A DNA stretch of 64,000 bases from Parvibaculum sp. (lineage in GTDB: Bacteria > Pseudomonadota > Alphaproteobacteria > Parvibaculales > Parvibaculaceae): NCBI RefSeq assembly GCF_030651915.1, contig NZ_JAUSBV010000001.1, positions 32,302 to 96,301 of the forward strand, given 5' to 3'. The notes under the pieces are model-generated. The model worked only from the letters and a program-made list of their open reading frames with translations. It did not search any database and was not told where the DNA came from. A program made the position numbers and the translations under genes. This document shows, in pieces, positions 1 to 7,964 of this stretch (the stretch's first letter is position 1; each line of letters starts with the position of its first letter).

Positions 1-2
1 GC

Positions 3-1688
3 TTTCACAAGCATGGGGTGTGCGGCGAAAGCAAATGGCCCTACGGCACGACCAAAAAGCCGGGGACGCCGAAGACGGGATGGGACACGGATGCGGCGCT
101 GACGCCGCTCGGCGCCTATTACCGCATCGATGCGACATCGCTTGTCGAGATGCAGGCGGCAATCGTCGAGACGCATGCGGTCTATGTGTCGGCGGATACG
201 CATGACGGCTGGGACCTCGGTGTCTGCGCGAACCTCGACAAGGCGACGATCGCGCCGCCAAGGAAAAAAGAGCGCGGCGGCCATGCCTTCGCCCTTGTCG
301 GTTACACGGAAGACGGCTTCATCGTGCAGAATTCCTGGGGCCGGAAATGGGGCTATGAGGGCTTCGCCCTCCTGCCTTACGAGGACTGGGTGGCGAATGG
401 CAGCGACGCCTGGGTGCTGGCGCTCGGCGCGCCGATCCGCGTTTCGAAAAGCCCGCGCGCGCAGTCGGACGCATCGCTGCAGGAACTGGCCGGCAAGGGC
501 CTGACGCTGCGGCGCGGCCAGAAGCGCCCGGCGCCCGGCGTGCCGGTGTGGCGGGCGCAGGAAGAGAGCCGGCATGTCGTGATTGTCGGCGACAATGGCA
601 AGCCCGACCGGCAACTGGTGGACGCGGCGGACGCCGCCGACGGGGTCGCGCAGGTCGCGCGCGAGGCGGTGGAGGCGGCGATCGCCAAGGGGTGCCGGCA
701 TATCGCGGTCTATGCGCATGGCGGGCTCAACAGCCAGGCCGCCGGCCTGAAGCGGGCGCGGCTGATGGGGCCGTGGTTCGCGGCCAACGGCATCCATCCG
801 ATCTTCGTGGTCTGGCGCACCGGCTTTCTGGAAACGATGCAGGAACTTGCGGGCGCGGCGGCCAGCCGTTTTCTCGGCTCTCTGGTGGCGCGGGACCAGG
901 GGCGGTTTCTGGGCGCGCAGATCGAGGCGATCGATGGCGGCTTTGAAGCCTTCGCACGGGATTTCGCGGTGAAGCCGATGTGGAGCAGCATGAAGGCGCG
1001 GGCGCGCGCCGCAAGCGCCGGGCAGGGCACGATGACGCTGGTCGCGGACGGGCTGGCGGCGGCGCTGTCGAAAAATCCGGCGAAGGACGTGAAGCTTCAC
1101 CTGCTCGGCCATTCGGCGGGGGCGCTGCTGCATGGCGAGTTTCTGGCGGTGCTGAAGGCGCGGGGGCTTGCCGCGGCGAGCCTGCATCTCTGGGCGCCGG
1201 CCTGCACGGTTGCCTTCGCCAACGAGAAATTCGGCGACGCCTTCAAGGCGGGGACGCTGGACCCGCGTCGCCTGTTCCTCTCCGCGCTCAGCACCGAGAA
1301 CGAAAAGCGCGACCGCTGCGTGCCGCTCTTCTATTCGAAGTCGCTGCTCTATCTCATCTCGCGGGCGCTGGAGTCGGAACACAACACGCCCGTTCTGGGC
1401 ATGGAGGCGCGCCAGCCCGCGCTCCGCAAGCAGATCCGGGATTTCGGCATTTTCGATCCGCAGGCGCTGGCGGCGCTCAAGGCGTGGGATCAGATCGGCA
1501 AGGACACGGTGGACGATCCGCCGGTGGCCACGGCCGACGTGCCGATCCGCCTTGCCGGCGGCCGGCGGGAGGCGATCGACGCCAATCACGGCTCCTTCGA
1601 CAATAATCTCGACGTGGTGAACCGCGCGATCGAGCGGATGCTGGGCGGGCTGCCTGCCAAGCCGGTGACGGATCTCGCGGGTTTCTAA
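3..1688 (+). CDS. C1-family (papain-like) peptidase fused to alpha/beta hydrolase, 5' end missing
   Basis: The reading frame is already open at the window edge, so the N-terminus, including the expected catalytic Cys, lies outside. The visible first part is the C-terminal half of a papain-fold protease: the catalytic His in GGHAFALVG is encoded at 292 and the Asn in QNSWG at 330. After a linker, residues from about base 560 onward form a second domain resembling a serine hydrolase: a YAHGGLNS stretch and a nucleophile elbow GHSAG (Ser codon at 1113), with a candidate His in NHGSFDN near the end. Such proteins would be expected to cleave peptides and esters, but no substrate can be named. It converges on the MFS gene and overlaps its stop by 4 bp. 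No signal peptide can be judged. The GTG at 18 is not a credible start. Confidence 0.75.
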   Translation, partial: FHKHGVCGESKWPYGTTKKPGTPKTGWDTDAALTPLGAYYRIDATSLVEMQAAIVETHAVYVSADTHDGWDLGVCANLDKATIAPPRKKERGGHAFALVGYTEDGFIVQNSWGRKWGYEGFALLPYEDWVANGSDAWVLALGAPIRVSKSPRAQSDASLQELAGKGLTLRRGQKRPAPGVPVWRAQEESRHVVIVGDNGKPDRQLVDAADAADGVAQVAREAVEAAIAKGCRHIAVYAHGGLNSQAAGLKRARLMGPWFAANGIHPIFVVWRTGFLETMQELAGAAASRFLGSLVARDQGRFLGAQIEAIDGGFEAFARDFAVKPMWSSMKARARAASAGQGTMTLVADGLAAALSKNPAKDVKLHLLGHSAGALLHGEFLAVLKARGLAAASLHLWAPACTVAFANEKFGDAFKAGTLDPRRLFLSALSTENEKRDRCVPLFYSKSLLYLISRALESEHNTPVLGMEARQPALRKQIRDFGIFDPQALAALKAWDQIGKDTVDDPPVATADVPIRLAGGRREAIDANHGSFDNNLDVVNRAIERMLGGLPAKPVTDLAGF

Positions 1689-2998
1689 GGCGTCTTTCTT
1701 CGCTTCCGCGGTTCGTCGACCAGGAAGATCATGGTGAGGACGGCGGCGAGGAGGACGGCGATCGAGAGGGCGAAGAGGGCGTCGAAGGAGATCGCATAGG
1801 CGATGACGCCGCCGAGCAAGGGGCCCGCCGCATGCATCAGCGAGGTGGCGGTGTTGAGCATGGCGATGCGCATGGGCAGGTCGTCGCGGGCGCCGAATTC
1901 GACGATGATGTTCTGATTGCTGTTCTGGAAACCGCCCTGGCCGGCGCCGAGGCCGGCGAAAGCGATGGCCAGCGGCCAGAGCGTGTCGACGGCCAGCAGC
2001 AGCACGGTGGCCGCACCCCAGGTGGCGACCGAGAGGATGAAGACCAGGCGGTTGCCGAAGCGGTCGGCCAGCGAGCCCCAGAGAAGATTGGTGGTGGTCT
2101 GGGCGAGCAGGAAGGCGGTCGAGAGGATGCCGATGGTGGCGCCCGAGAGGCCGATGCGCTCGCCGGCATAGAGAATGTAGAAGGGCACCGCCATGGTGCC
2201 GAGCGCGGCGAGGCCGGCCGCCAGATAGAAGCGGGCCAGCGCCGGATCGGCCTTCAGCATCATCGGGATGTCGTGCAAGCGGCCGCCCAGCGTGGCGCGG
2301 GCGCGGATGGTCGGCGGTTCGGGCTCGCGCACCAGCATCAAGAGCGACAGGCCGATCGAAGTCAGAATGAAGGCCATCATGAAGGTCGAGGCATAGCCGT
2401 TGCCGAAGAGATTGCCCTCGACGAAATAATGTCCGCCCATCCAGGAGACGCCGGCGGCGGTGAGACCCGCCGCGAAATTGCGGAAGCCGGTGAGGCGGCC
2501 GCGCAAGCGCAGCGGGATCACCTTGGCCATCAGCGTGTTGAAGATCACCGCCTGCATGCCGTTGAAAAGGCCGAACAGGCAGAGGAAGCCGATGGCGGTG
2601 ATCAGCGCCCAGCGGTCGGGCAGGAAGAAGCCGCCGAGCGCCAGGCCGAGCACGCCGGCGCGCATGCCCCAGCCGATCAGCAGGCCCATCGGCAGCACGC
2701 GCTTCCGGTGTTCGATCAGGGTGGCGCCGAAGATCGAAGAGGCCGACGCGCCCAGCCATTGCGCGGCCAGCGCCAGGCCGACCAGAAATTCCGAACCCGA
2801 GAGCAGGTAGATATAGGCCGGGACGAAAGTCGGCGCGTTGACGAGGCGGAAGCCGGTTTGCCCGAGCAGGCCGTGGGCGAGGTTGGCGGCGTAGTTGCGG
2901 CGCAGATTGGCCTCGATCTCGGCCTCATAGGCGGTTTCGGCCTCGCGCAGGCGGGCGGCGCGTTCGTCTTCGTCTGTCGGGGGGTCTTCCCGGTCCAC
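1685..2998 (-). CDS. MFS transporter
   Basis: This encodes a 437-residue major facilitator superfamily permease. The first about 45 residues are charged and cytoplasmic, rich in Glu and Arg, followed by about twelve hydrophobic segments with the usual central cytoplasmic loop (EPEPPTIRARATLGG). A conserved-looking loop LADRFGNR follows a segment in the C-terminal half, as in MFS motif A (G-x-L-x-D-R-x-G-x-R). Length fits the family. The protein should sit in the inner membrane and move a small molecule by proton coupling or facilitated diffusion; the sequence does not show which. The gene converges with the protease/hydrolase gene and the 3' ends overlap by 4 bp. Confidence 0.8.
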   Translation of the reverse strand: MDREDPPTDEDERAARLREAETAYEAEIEANLRRNYAANLAHGLLGQTGFRLVNAPTFVPAYIYLLSGSEFLVGLALAAQWLGASASSIFGATLIEHRKRVLPMGLLIGWGMRAGVLGLALGGFFLPDRWALITAIGFLCLFGLFNGMQAVIFNTLMAKVIPLRLRGRLTGFRNFAAGLTAAGVSWMGGHYFVEGNLFGNGYASTFMMAFILTSIGLSLLMLVREPEPPTIRARATLGGRLHDIPMMLKADPALARFYLAAGLAALGTMAVPFYILYAGERIGLSGATIGILSTAFLLAQTTTNLLWGSLADRFGNRLVFILSVATWGAATVLLLAVDTLWPLAIAFAGLGAGQGGFQNSNQNIIVEFGARDDLPMRIAMLNTATSLMHAAGPLLGGVIAYAISFDALFALSIAVLLAAVLTMIFLVDEPRKRRKTP

Positions 2999-3108
2999 GC
3001 GCCTTGTCCTTGTTCTGCCTGACTGTTTGTCAGGGTTGGCGTCGGGCGTCTTTATAGACTCGAAGCGGCGTTCGGGTCATTCGATTCCTTGGCGAAGGAA
3101 GAGTTTTG

Positions 3109-3214
3109 CACGCGGAGACGCGGAGGCGCGGAGAAGGGGGCACGCGAAGGCGCGAAGACGCGAAGGGGAAGAAGAAAGAAGAAGGACTCACGCAGAGGCG
3201 CAGAGACGCAGAGG
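3109..3214. repeat. three blocks of degenerate 8-9 bp tandem repeats
   Basis: Three blocks (3109-3134, 3141-3166, 3189-3214) each contain CAC followed by three copies of an 8-9 base unit. The unit is CGCGGAGR in the first, CGCGAAGR in the second and CGCAGAGR in the third block, so each block has its own internally homogenised variant. A purine-rich spacer (GAAGAAAGAAGAAG type) separates the second and third. Together with the next repeat it fills most of the 381-bp gap between the MFS gene and rlmJ. Open frames across it encode Arg/Glu/Ala low-complexity peptides and are not believable genes. Confidence 0.8.
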
Positions 3215-3243
3215 GGCTGCGGGGGCGCTGGTGTCGATTTCCC

Positions 3244-3303
3244 ACCCGCCCCTGGGGGGCGGGTCGAAAAATGCGAACGCAGTGAGGATTTTTCGGGGCG
3301 GGG
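3244..3303. repeat. REP-like palindromic element
   Basis: A 9-bp perfect hairpin ACCCGCCCC / GGGGCGGGT (3244-3252 and 3256-3264, loop TGG) is followed directly by an inverted pair CGAAAAAT (3265-3272) and ATTTTTCG (3288-3295). Such nested palindromes in an intergenic gap resemble repetitive extragenic palindromes. Copy number elsewhere in the genome cannot be seen from this window. Confidence 0.6.
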
Positions 3304-3342
3304 GCGCTGAGGATGCGATGGATGCGTGCACTTGATTTGATT

Positions 3343-3364
3343 GCCCGCCGCTGGCGCGGCGGGC
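3343..3364 (-). terminator. possible terminator hairpin downstream of rlmJ
   Basis: GCCCGCCG (3343-3350) and CGGCGGGC (3357-3364) form an 8-bp perfect GC stem with a 6-base loop, 16 bases past the rlmJ stop codon. There is no U-run on the minus strand after it, so it may be only a transcript-end hairpin. Confidence 0.35.
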
Positions 3365-3379
3365 GCAAGGGAAGTGGGG

Positions 3380-4201
3380 TCAGGGGCGCAGCCATTCCTC
3401 GCGGGCGCGGGCGCCGGGGGCTTGGGCGAGGGTAACGGCCAGCCAGTCGAGCAGGTCTCTTGCGGTTCCGGCGAGCGTCCAGGGCGGGTTGACGACGACG
3501 AGGCCGCAGCCGGTCATGCGGGCGGGGTCGGCAGCCATGATGTGGAGTTCGAGGCAGAGGGTTTTCGGCGGGCCCTCTTCGGCCAGGCGTTCGAGAAAGG
3601 CGCCGGAGACCGAGGGGTCCTTGACCGGATACCACAATATGTAAGTGCCGGTTGCAAAGCGGGCCGTCGCATCCATCAGCGCCTCGAAGAGGCGGGAAAA
3701 TTCGTCGCGGCTTTCGAAGGGCGGGTCGATCAGCGTGAGGCCGCGGCGCTCCTTCGGCGGCAGCATCGATTTCAGCGCGCCGTAGCCGTCGATCGCATGG
3801 GTCCTGACGCGGGCATCGCCGGCGAAATTGCGTTTCAGTTCGGCGGCGTCGTCGGGGTGCAGTTCGCAAAAGGCGAGGCGGTCGGTTTCGCGCGCAAGCC
3901 GGGCGGCGATCAGCGGCGAGCCCGGATAGGTGGCGAGCGGCTGGTCGCCCAGCGCAGCGAGATATGGCGCCAGCGCGGCATGCGGATTTTCGGCGGCCAG
4001 CACGCGGGCGATGCCGGCATTGAACTCGCCGGTCTTCTGCGCCTCGATGCCGGAGAGATCGGTCTCGCCGGTGCCGGCATGGGTGTCGAGCAGGAAGAAG
4101 GGTTTGTCCTTCAGCTTCAGATGCTCGATGACGAGGGCGAGGATGCTGTGTTTCATCACATCGGCGAAATTGCCGGCATGATAGGCGTGGCGGTAATTCA
4201 T
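3380..4201 (-). CDS. rlmJ: 23S rRNA (adenine(2030)-N6)-methyltransferase RlmJ
   Basis: The 273-residue protein starts MNYRHAYHAGNFADVMKH, the hallmark N-terminus of RlmJ, which methylates N6 of A2030 in 23S rRNA using SAM. A SAM-binding motif LLDTHAGTGETDL lies at residues 37-49, and the N6-adenine methyltransferase catalytic motif DPPF is at 159-162. The full length matches the family (about 280). Its ATG overlaps the stop of ppk2 by 4 bp (ATGA), so the two are likely translationally coupled, with ppk2 upstream. Confidence 0.95.
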   Translation of the reverse strand: MNYRHAYHAGNFADVMKHSILALVIEHLKLKDKPFFLLDTHAGTGETDLSGIEAQKTGEFNAGIARVLAAENPHAALAPYLAALGDQPLATYPGSPLIAARLARETDRLAFCELHPDDAAELKRNFAGDARVRTHAIDGYGALKSMLPPKERRGLTLIDPPFESRDEFSRLFEALMDATARFATGTYILWYPVKDPSVSGAFLERLAEEGPPKTLCLELHIMAADPARMTGCGLVVVNPPWTLAGTARDLLDWLAVTLAQAPGARAREEWLRP

Positions 4202-5040
4202 GGCGCCAGCGCACCCGATTTCAGCAGCGCCGGTTCGAAGGGCATGACGATGTGGCGGTCGGGCGCGACCGCCTTGATGTCCTTGCCGTCATAGTCGATG
4301 CGCGACAGCAGATCGCGGATCACGTTGAGGCGGGCATGGCGCTTGTCGTCGGCGCGGACGATCGTCCAGGGCGCCTGCAGGCTGTGGGAGCGGGCCAGCA
4401 TTTCGTCGCGGGCGCGGCTGTAGTCGCGCCAGTGCTTCAGCGCCACGTGGTCGATCGGCGAGATCTTCCATTGCTTCAGCGGGTCCTTCGCGCGCGCGGC
4501 CAGACGCGTCTTCTGTTCGGGTTTGGTGATGTCGAGATAATATTTCAGCAGCTGGATGCCCGATCCCGTCAGCATGTTTTCGTAGAGCGGCACCGAGTTC
4601 ATGAAACGCTCATGTTCCTCATCGGTGCAGAAGCCCATCACACGTTCGACGCCGGCGCGGTTGTACCAGCTGCGGTTGAAGAGCACGAGTTCCTGCGCGG
4701 CCGGCAGATGTTCGGTGAAGCGCTGGAAATACCACTGGCTGCGCTCGCGGTCGGACGGCTTGCCGAGCGCGACCACGCGGGTTTCGCGCGGGCTCAGATG
4801 CTGGACGATGCGCTTGATGACGCCGTCCTTGCCGGCGGCGTCGCGGCCTTCGAAGATCACCAGCAGGCGGCGGTCATGGGCGATGATGTCGCGCTGCAGT
4901 TTCACCAGCTCGACCTGCAGGTTGTAGAGATCCTTGCGGTAGCGCTTGTCGGAGACCGGCGCCGGCGGCGCCTCGGCCGGCTTCGGCGTTCTTGCCGGTT
5001 TCTTCTGTTTTGCCATTCCCTGCCGTCTTTCCGCTGCCAT
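4198..5040 (-). CDS. ppk2: polyphosphate kinase 2 (PPK2 family)
   Basis: PPK2 enzymes transfer phosphate between polyphosphate and nucleoside diphosphates or monophosphates. The Walker A motif GRDAAGKD is at residues 65-72 and the Walker B/lid region LVLFNRSWYNRAG at 118-130, both diagnostic. A second conserved part reads TKPEQKTRLAARAKDPLKQWK. The first about 30 residues are a Lys/Pro/Ala-rich tail; an alternative start is the Met at residue 9 (MAKQKK). One PPK2 domain at 280 residues is the usual single-domain form. The gene is followed by rlmJ with a 4-bp overlap. Confidence 0.93.
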   Translation of the reverse strand: MAAERRQGMAKQKKPARTPKPAEAPPAPVSDKRYRKDLYNLQVELVKLQRDIIAHDRRLLVIFEGRDAAGKDGVIKRIVQHLSPRETRVVALGKPSDRERSQWYFQRFTEHLPAAQELVLFNRSWYNRAGVERVMGFCTDEEHERFMNSVPLYENMLTGSGIQLLKYYLDITKPEQKTRLAARAKDPLKQWKISPIDHVALKHWRDYSRARDEMLARSHSLQAPWTIVRADDKRHARLNVIRDLLSRIDYDGKDIKAVAPDRHIVMPFEPALLKSGALAP

Positions 5041-5157
5041 GCCCAGGCCCGGCCCGCAGCCTAGCCTGCCGGCGGCCGGGGCGGAATGGCGCCGCCGCCC
5101 CTGGTTTCACAACCGCCCTTTCGAGGGGTTGATCCCGGCGGCCGGAGGCTTTATGAA

Positions 5158-5174
5158 ATGTTATAGTATAACAT
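5158..5174. promoter_or_regulatory. Zur box (zinc uptake regulator operator)
   Basis: ATGTTATAGTATAACAT is a perfect 8-1-8 palindrome. It matches the alphaproteobacterial Zur operator core GTTATA-N-TATAAC known from znu-type promoters. It sits 60 bp before the start of a ZnuD-like receptor gene, inside a GC-rich stretch where an AT-rich palindrome stands out. Zur with zinc would repress the receptor; the ppk2 start is 118 bp away on the other side. Confidence 0.85.
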
Positions 5175-5234
5175 CTCATGTCCGGCGCCTTCCGCCGGTT
5201 GTTTCTGTCTGTTCCTGTTCGGGGGGGTTCTTCC

Positions 5235-7277
5235 ATGAAACGCTTTGCTTCACCGCTTTACGCGGCCGCTTCCGTTATCGCGCTCGGCGCCGGTTCGCCG
5301 GCGCTGGCCGAGGAGGCCGTGGCGCCGACGGTCTTCGTCACGGCCTCGCCGCTGGCCTCGCCGCTGGACGAACTGGCGGCGCCGGTGACCGTTGTCACGC
5401 GGGAGGAGATTCTCGCCTCGCCGGCGACCAGCATTGGCGGGCTGCTGGCCGACAAGCCCGGCATCGCCGCCAGCTCCTTCGCGGCGGGCGCCAGCCGGCC
5501 GATCATTCGCGGCCTCGACAATACGCGGGTCCGGGTGCAGGAAAACGGCATCGGCGCCGGCGACGTCTCGACGGTCAGCGAGGATCACGGCGTGCCGATC
5601 GATCCCCTGTCGGCCAGGCGTGTCGAGGTGGTGCGCGGGCCGGCGGTGCTGCGCTATGGCAGCGAGGCGATTGGCGGCGTCGTCAATGTCATCAACAATC
5701 GCATTCCGACCACGATGCCCAAAGGCGGCATCGAGGGCGAGGTGTCGGCCAGCTACAATCACGTCGATTACGGACGGCAGGGTTATGCCGATCTCAATGT
5801 CGCGACCGGGAATGTCGTCTGGCATGTCGACACGTTCGCGCGCAAGACCGGCAATTACCAGATTCCGGATCAGCCGACCAAGCGACAACACCATACATGG
5901 ACCGAGAGCGCGGGCGTGGCAGGCGGTGCGTCGGTGCTACTGGAGAATGGCCATATCGGCGCCTCGGTCAGCCATTACGACAGCGACTATGGCATTCCGG
6001 CACCGGAAAATCCGGGCAATCCGATCCATATCGAAATGCGGCAGACCAAGCTGCAGGCCTCGAGCGAACTGGAATTCGCATCCGGCTTTTTCAGCGGCCT
6101 GGATATCACCGGCGGCTACAGCGACTATTCGCATGGCGAGATCGACGCAACGGGGGCGACCGGTTCGCGCTTCGACAACAAGGAATGGGAAGTGCGGGGC
6201 GAATTGCTGCATCGCGCCGTCGGGCCATTCACCGGCGCGGTCGGGCTGCAGCTCCGCAACCGGCAGATCGAGGCGGCGGGCGAGGGCGGCGAGCTGCTGG
6301 CGCCGACCGAGACCGATGCCGTGGCCGGTTTCATCTTCGAGGAAATGCCGCTCGGCGAGCGGCTGAAGCTGCAGCTCGGCGGGCGCGCCGAACATGTCGA
6401 TGTGTCGGGCCGGGCGCTTGACTTCACCCTGCCGCTGGCGCCGTTCGACTATGCGGTGTCGCGCCAATTCACGCCGGTCAGTGGCTCGGCGGGGCTGGTT
6501 CTGTCGCTCGATGGCGGCGTCGTGCTCGGCGCCACGGTGCAGCGCGTCGAGCGGGCGCCGGACGCGCTCGAACTCTTCTCGAAGGGACCGCATGAAGCGA
6601 CCGAGACGTTCGAGGTCGGCGATCCGACGCTCGGCAAGGAGAAGGCGCGGTCGATCGAATTCAATGCGCGGCGCGCGGGCGACGATTTCTCTTTCGAGGC
6701 GGCGATCTTCCATACCTCGTTCAGCGACTTCATCTACAAGCGACTGACCGGCGAGACCTGCGACGACGATTTCGATACGTGTACGCCGCATGGCGCCGGC
6801 AATGAGCTCGACCAGGTGTTCTTCACGCAGGAAGACGCCACGTTTCGCGGCTTCGAAGCGGCGGGCAGCGTGACGCTGGCACGCTGGGGCGCGGCGCGGG
6901 CCGGCATCACCGGGCAGTTCGACATGGTGCGGGCAACGCTCGATGCGGGCGGTAATGTGCCGCGCATTCCGCCGATGCGGGCCGGCGCCGGGGTCTTCTA
7001 TGCGGGCGAGGCGCTGTCGGGCAAGCTCGGTTTCCTGCACGCCTTCGCACAGGACCGGATCGATGCCAACGAGACCGAGACCGGCAGCTACACCAATCTC
7101 AAGGCGGAGCTGCGCTACCGCGTGCCGACCTCGGTGACCGGGACGACACCGGTCGAACTGGCGCTGATCGGCGAGAACCTGCTCGATCACGACATGCGTC
7201 ATCACAGCTCGTTCAAGAAGAACGACGTGCTGCAACCGGGGCGGAATGTGCGGCTGGTGGCGACGGCGCGGTTCTGA
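5235..7277 (+). CDS. znuD: TonB-dependent outer-membrane receptor, ZnuD-like (zinc)
   Basis: The ATG at 5235 begins a clear signal peptide (MKRFASPLYAAAS... cleaved after ALA, residue 22) and has a G-rich ribosome-binding site; an in-frame ATG at 5178 lacks one. The 680-residue product has a plug domain with RPIIRGLDNTRVRV, a segment around DHGVPIDPLSARRVEVVRGP and ALRYGSEAIGGVVNVI-type sequence, all typical of ZnuD, followed by a 22-strand barrel ending in ...LVATARF (terminal Phe). An external loop carries CDDDFDTC and His residues that could bind metal. The Zur box 60 bp upstream independently supports zinc import across the outer membrane. The 3' end faces the chrR-like gene with a 3-bp gap. 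Confidence 0.85.
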   Translation: MKRFASPLYAAASVIALGAGSPALAEEAVAPTVFVTASPLASPLDELAAPVTVVTREEILASPATSIGGLLADKPGIAASSFAAGASRPIIRGLDNTRVRVQENGIGAGDVSTVSEDHGVPIDPLSARRVEVVRGPAVLRYGSEAIGGVVNVINNRIPTTMPKGGIEGEVSASYNHVDYGRQGYADLNVATGNVVWHVDTFARKTGNYQIPDQPTKRQHHTWTESAGVAGGASVLLENGHIGASVSHYDSDYGIPAPENPGNPIHIEMRQTKLQASSELEFASGFFSGLDITGGYSDYSHGEIDATGATGSRFDNKEWEVRGELLHRAVGPFTGAVGLQLRNRQIEAAGEGGELLAPTETDAVAGFIFEEMPLGERLKLQLGGRAEHVDVSGRALDFTLPLAPFDYAVSRQFTPVSGSAGLVLSLDGGVVLGATVQRVERAPDALELFSKGPHEATETFEVGDPTLGKEKARSIEFNARRAGDDFSFEAAIFHTSFSDFIYKRLTGETCDDDFDTCTPHGAGNELDQVFFTQEDATFRGFEAAGSVTLARWGAARAGITGQFDMVRATLDAGGNVPRIPPMRAGAGVFYAGEALSGKLGFLHAFAQDRIDANETETGSYTNLKAELRYRVPTSVTGTTPVELALIGENLLDHDMRHHSSFKKNDVLQPGRNVRLVATARF

Positions 7278-7280
7278 TGT

Positions 7281-7964
7281 TCAGAGCCCGATAAAAGGCT
7301 GGACCAGTCTCGCGGGCCAGCTTTCGAAGCGGATCGGGCCTTCGGTGAGGGCGAGGCAGATGCATTCCTCGCCCTCGTCGATGCCAAGGGCGTGCATGCG
7401 GCTGTCGTCGCTCTCTTCGACATCGCCGGGGCGGAAGCGGCCATGCGGATCGCTGAAGCTGCCTTTCAGCACCAGCACAAGTTCGGTGCCGCGATGGCCG
7501 TGCTTGGGCACGCTGACGCCCGGCTGGGCGCGCAGCATCCAGAGGCGCTGGTCGCCCGGACCGCCGCGCCAGAGCTTGACCTTCTTCATGCCCGGCCCGA
7601 GGAAACTCCATTTCAGTTCGTCGACGCCGCCGCCGAGCCAGTCGCGCAGCGGCGCGGGCAGGGGGTCGCCGGTCCTGACGCGCGGCGCGACCGGAACCGG
7701 CGCGGGCGGGGCCGGCGCATCGAGGCGGGCCAGTGTCCGCGCCAGCGCATCGGGGGCCATCAGATCGGGCGATACTGTTTCGAACAACGCACCGCCCGCC
7801 GCTTCGGCGACGGCCAGACGTTCGGCCGCATCTTCGAGGAAACTCAGATGCGCGGCGACCAGCAGCGACTGACCCTCCGACAGCGTGCCTGCCGCATAGG
7901 CCATCAGCCACTCGTCGCCGAGGCGATGGGTGACGGGCGAGGAATGGGCAAGGGCGGCACTCAT
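7281..7964 (-). CDS. chrR: ChrR-like cupin anti-sigma factor (degenerate zinc site)
   Basis: The 227-residue protein has the two ChrR parts: an N-terminal anti-sigma domain (residues 10-90, with MAYAAGTLSEG, a ChrR signature) and a C-terminal cupin (about 120-220) with HGHRGTE and a later His (MHALG) as metal ligands. In Rhodobacter, ChrR holds the ECF sigma factor until singlet oxygen triggers release. Here the anti-sigma zinc motif H-x3-C-x2-C reads HLSFLEDA (39-46), so both cysteines are gone, and the position of the first His is Arg14. The cupin ligands remain. Its start overlaps the sigma gene stop by 4 bp (ATGA). Confidence 0.85.
   Translation of the reverse strand: MSAALAHSSPVTHRLGDEWLMAYAAGTLSEGQSLLVAAHLSFLEDAAERLAVAEAAGGALFETVSPDLMAPDALARTLARLDAPAPPAPVPVAPRVRTGDPLPAPLRDWLGGGVDELKWSFLGPGMKKVKLWRGGPGDQRLWMLRAQPGVSVPKHGHRGTELVLVLKGSFSDPHGRFRPGDVEESDDSRMHALGIDEGEECICLALTEGPIRFESWPARLVQPFIGL

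Noticed and set aside
1832-3022. 396-residue open frame antisense to the MFS gene
   Set aside because: It is composed of His/Gln/Glu/Gly/Ala-rich nonsense typical of GC-rich antisense frames and has no ribosome-binding site.
3109-3214. CRISPR array
   Set aside because: Repeats are 8-9 bp and have no spacers of uniform length, so this is a tandem repeat.
4936-4944. GCGGTAGCG as an ops element in ppk2 (also at 43348-43356)
   Set aside because: Both copies lie inside coding sequence, are not in a leader, and the 8-base core is expected about twice by chance in this window.
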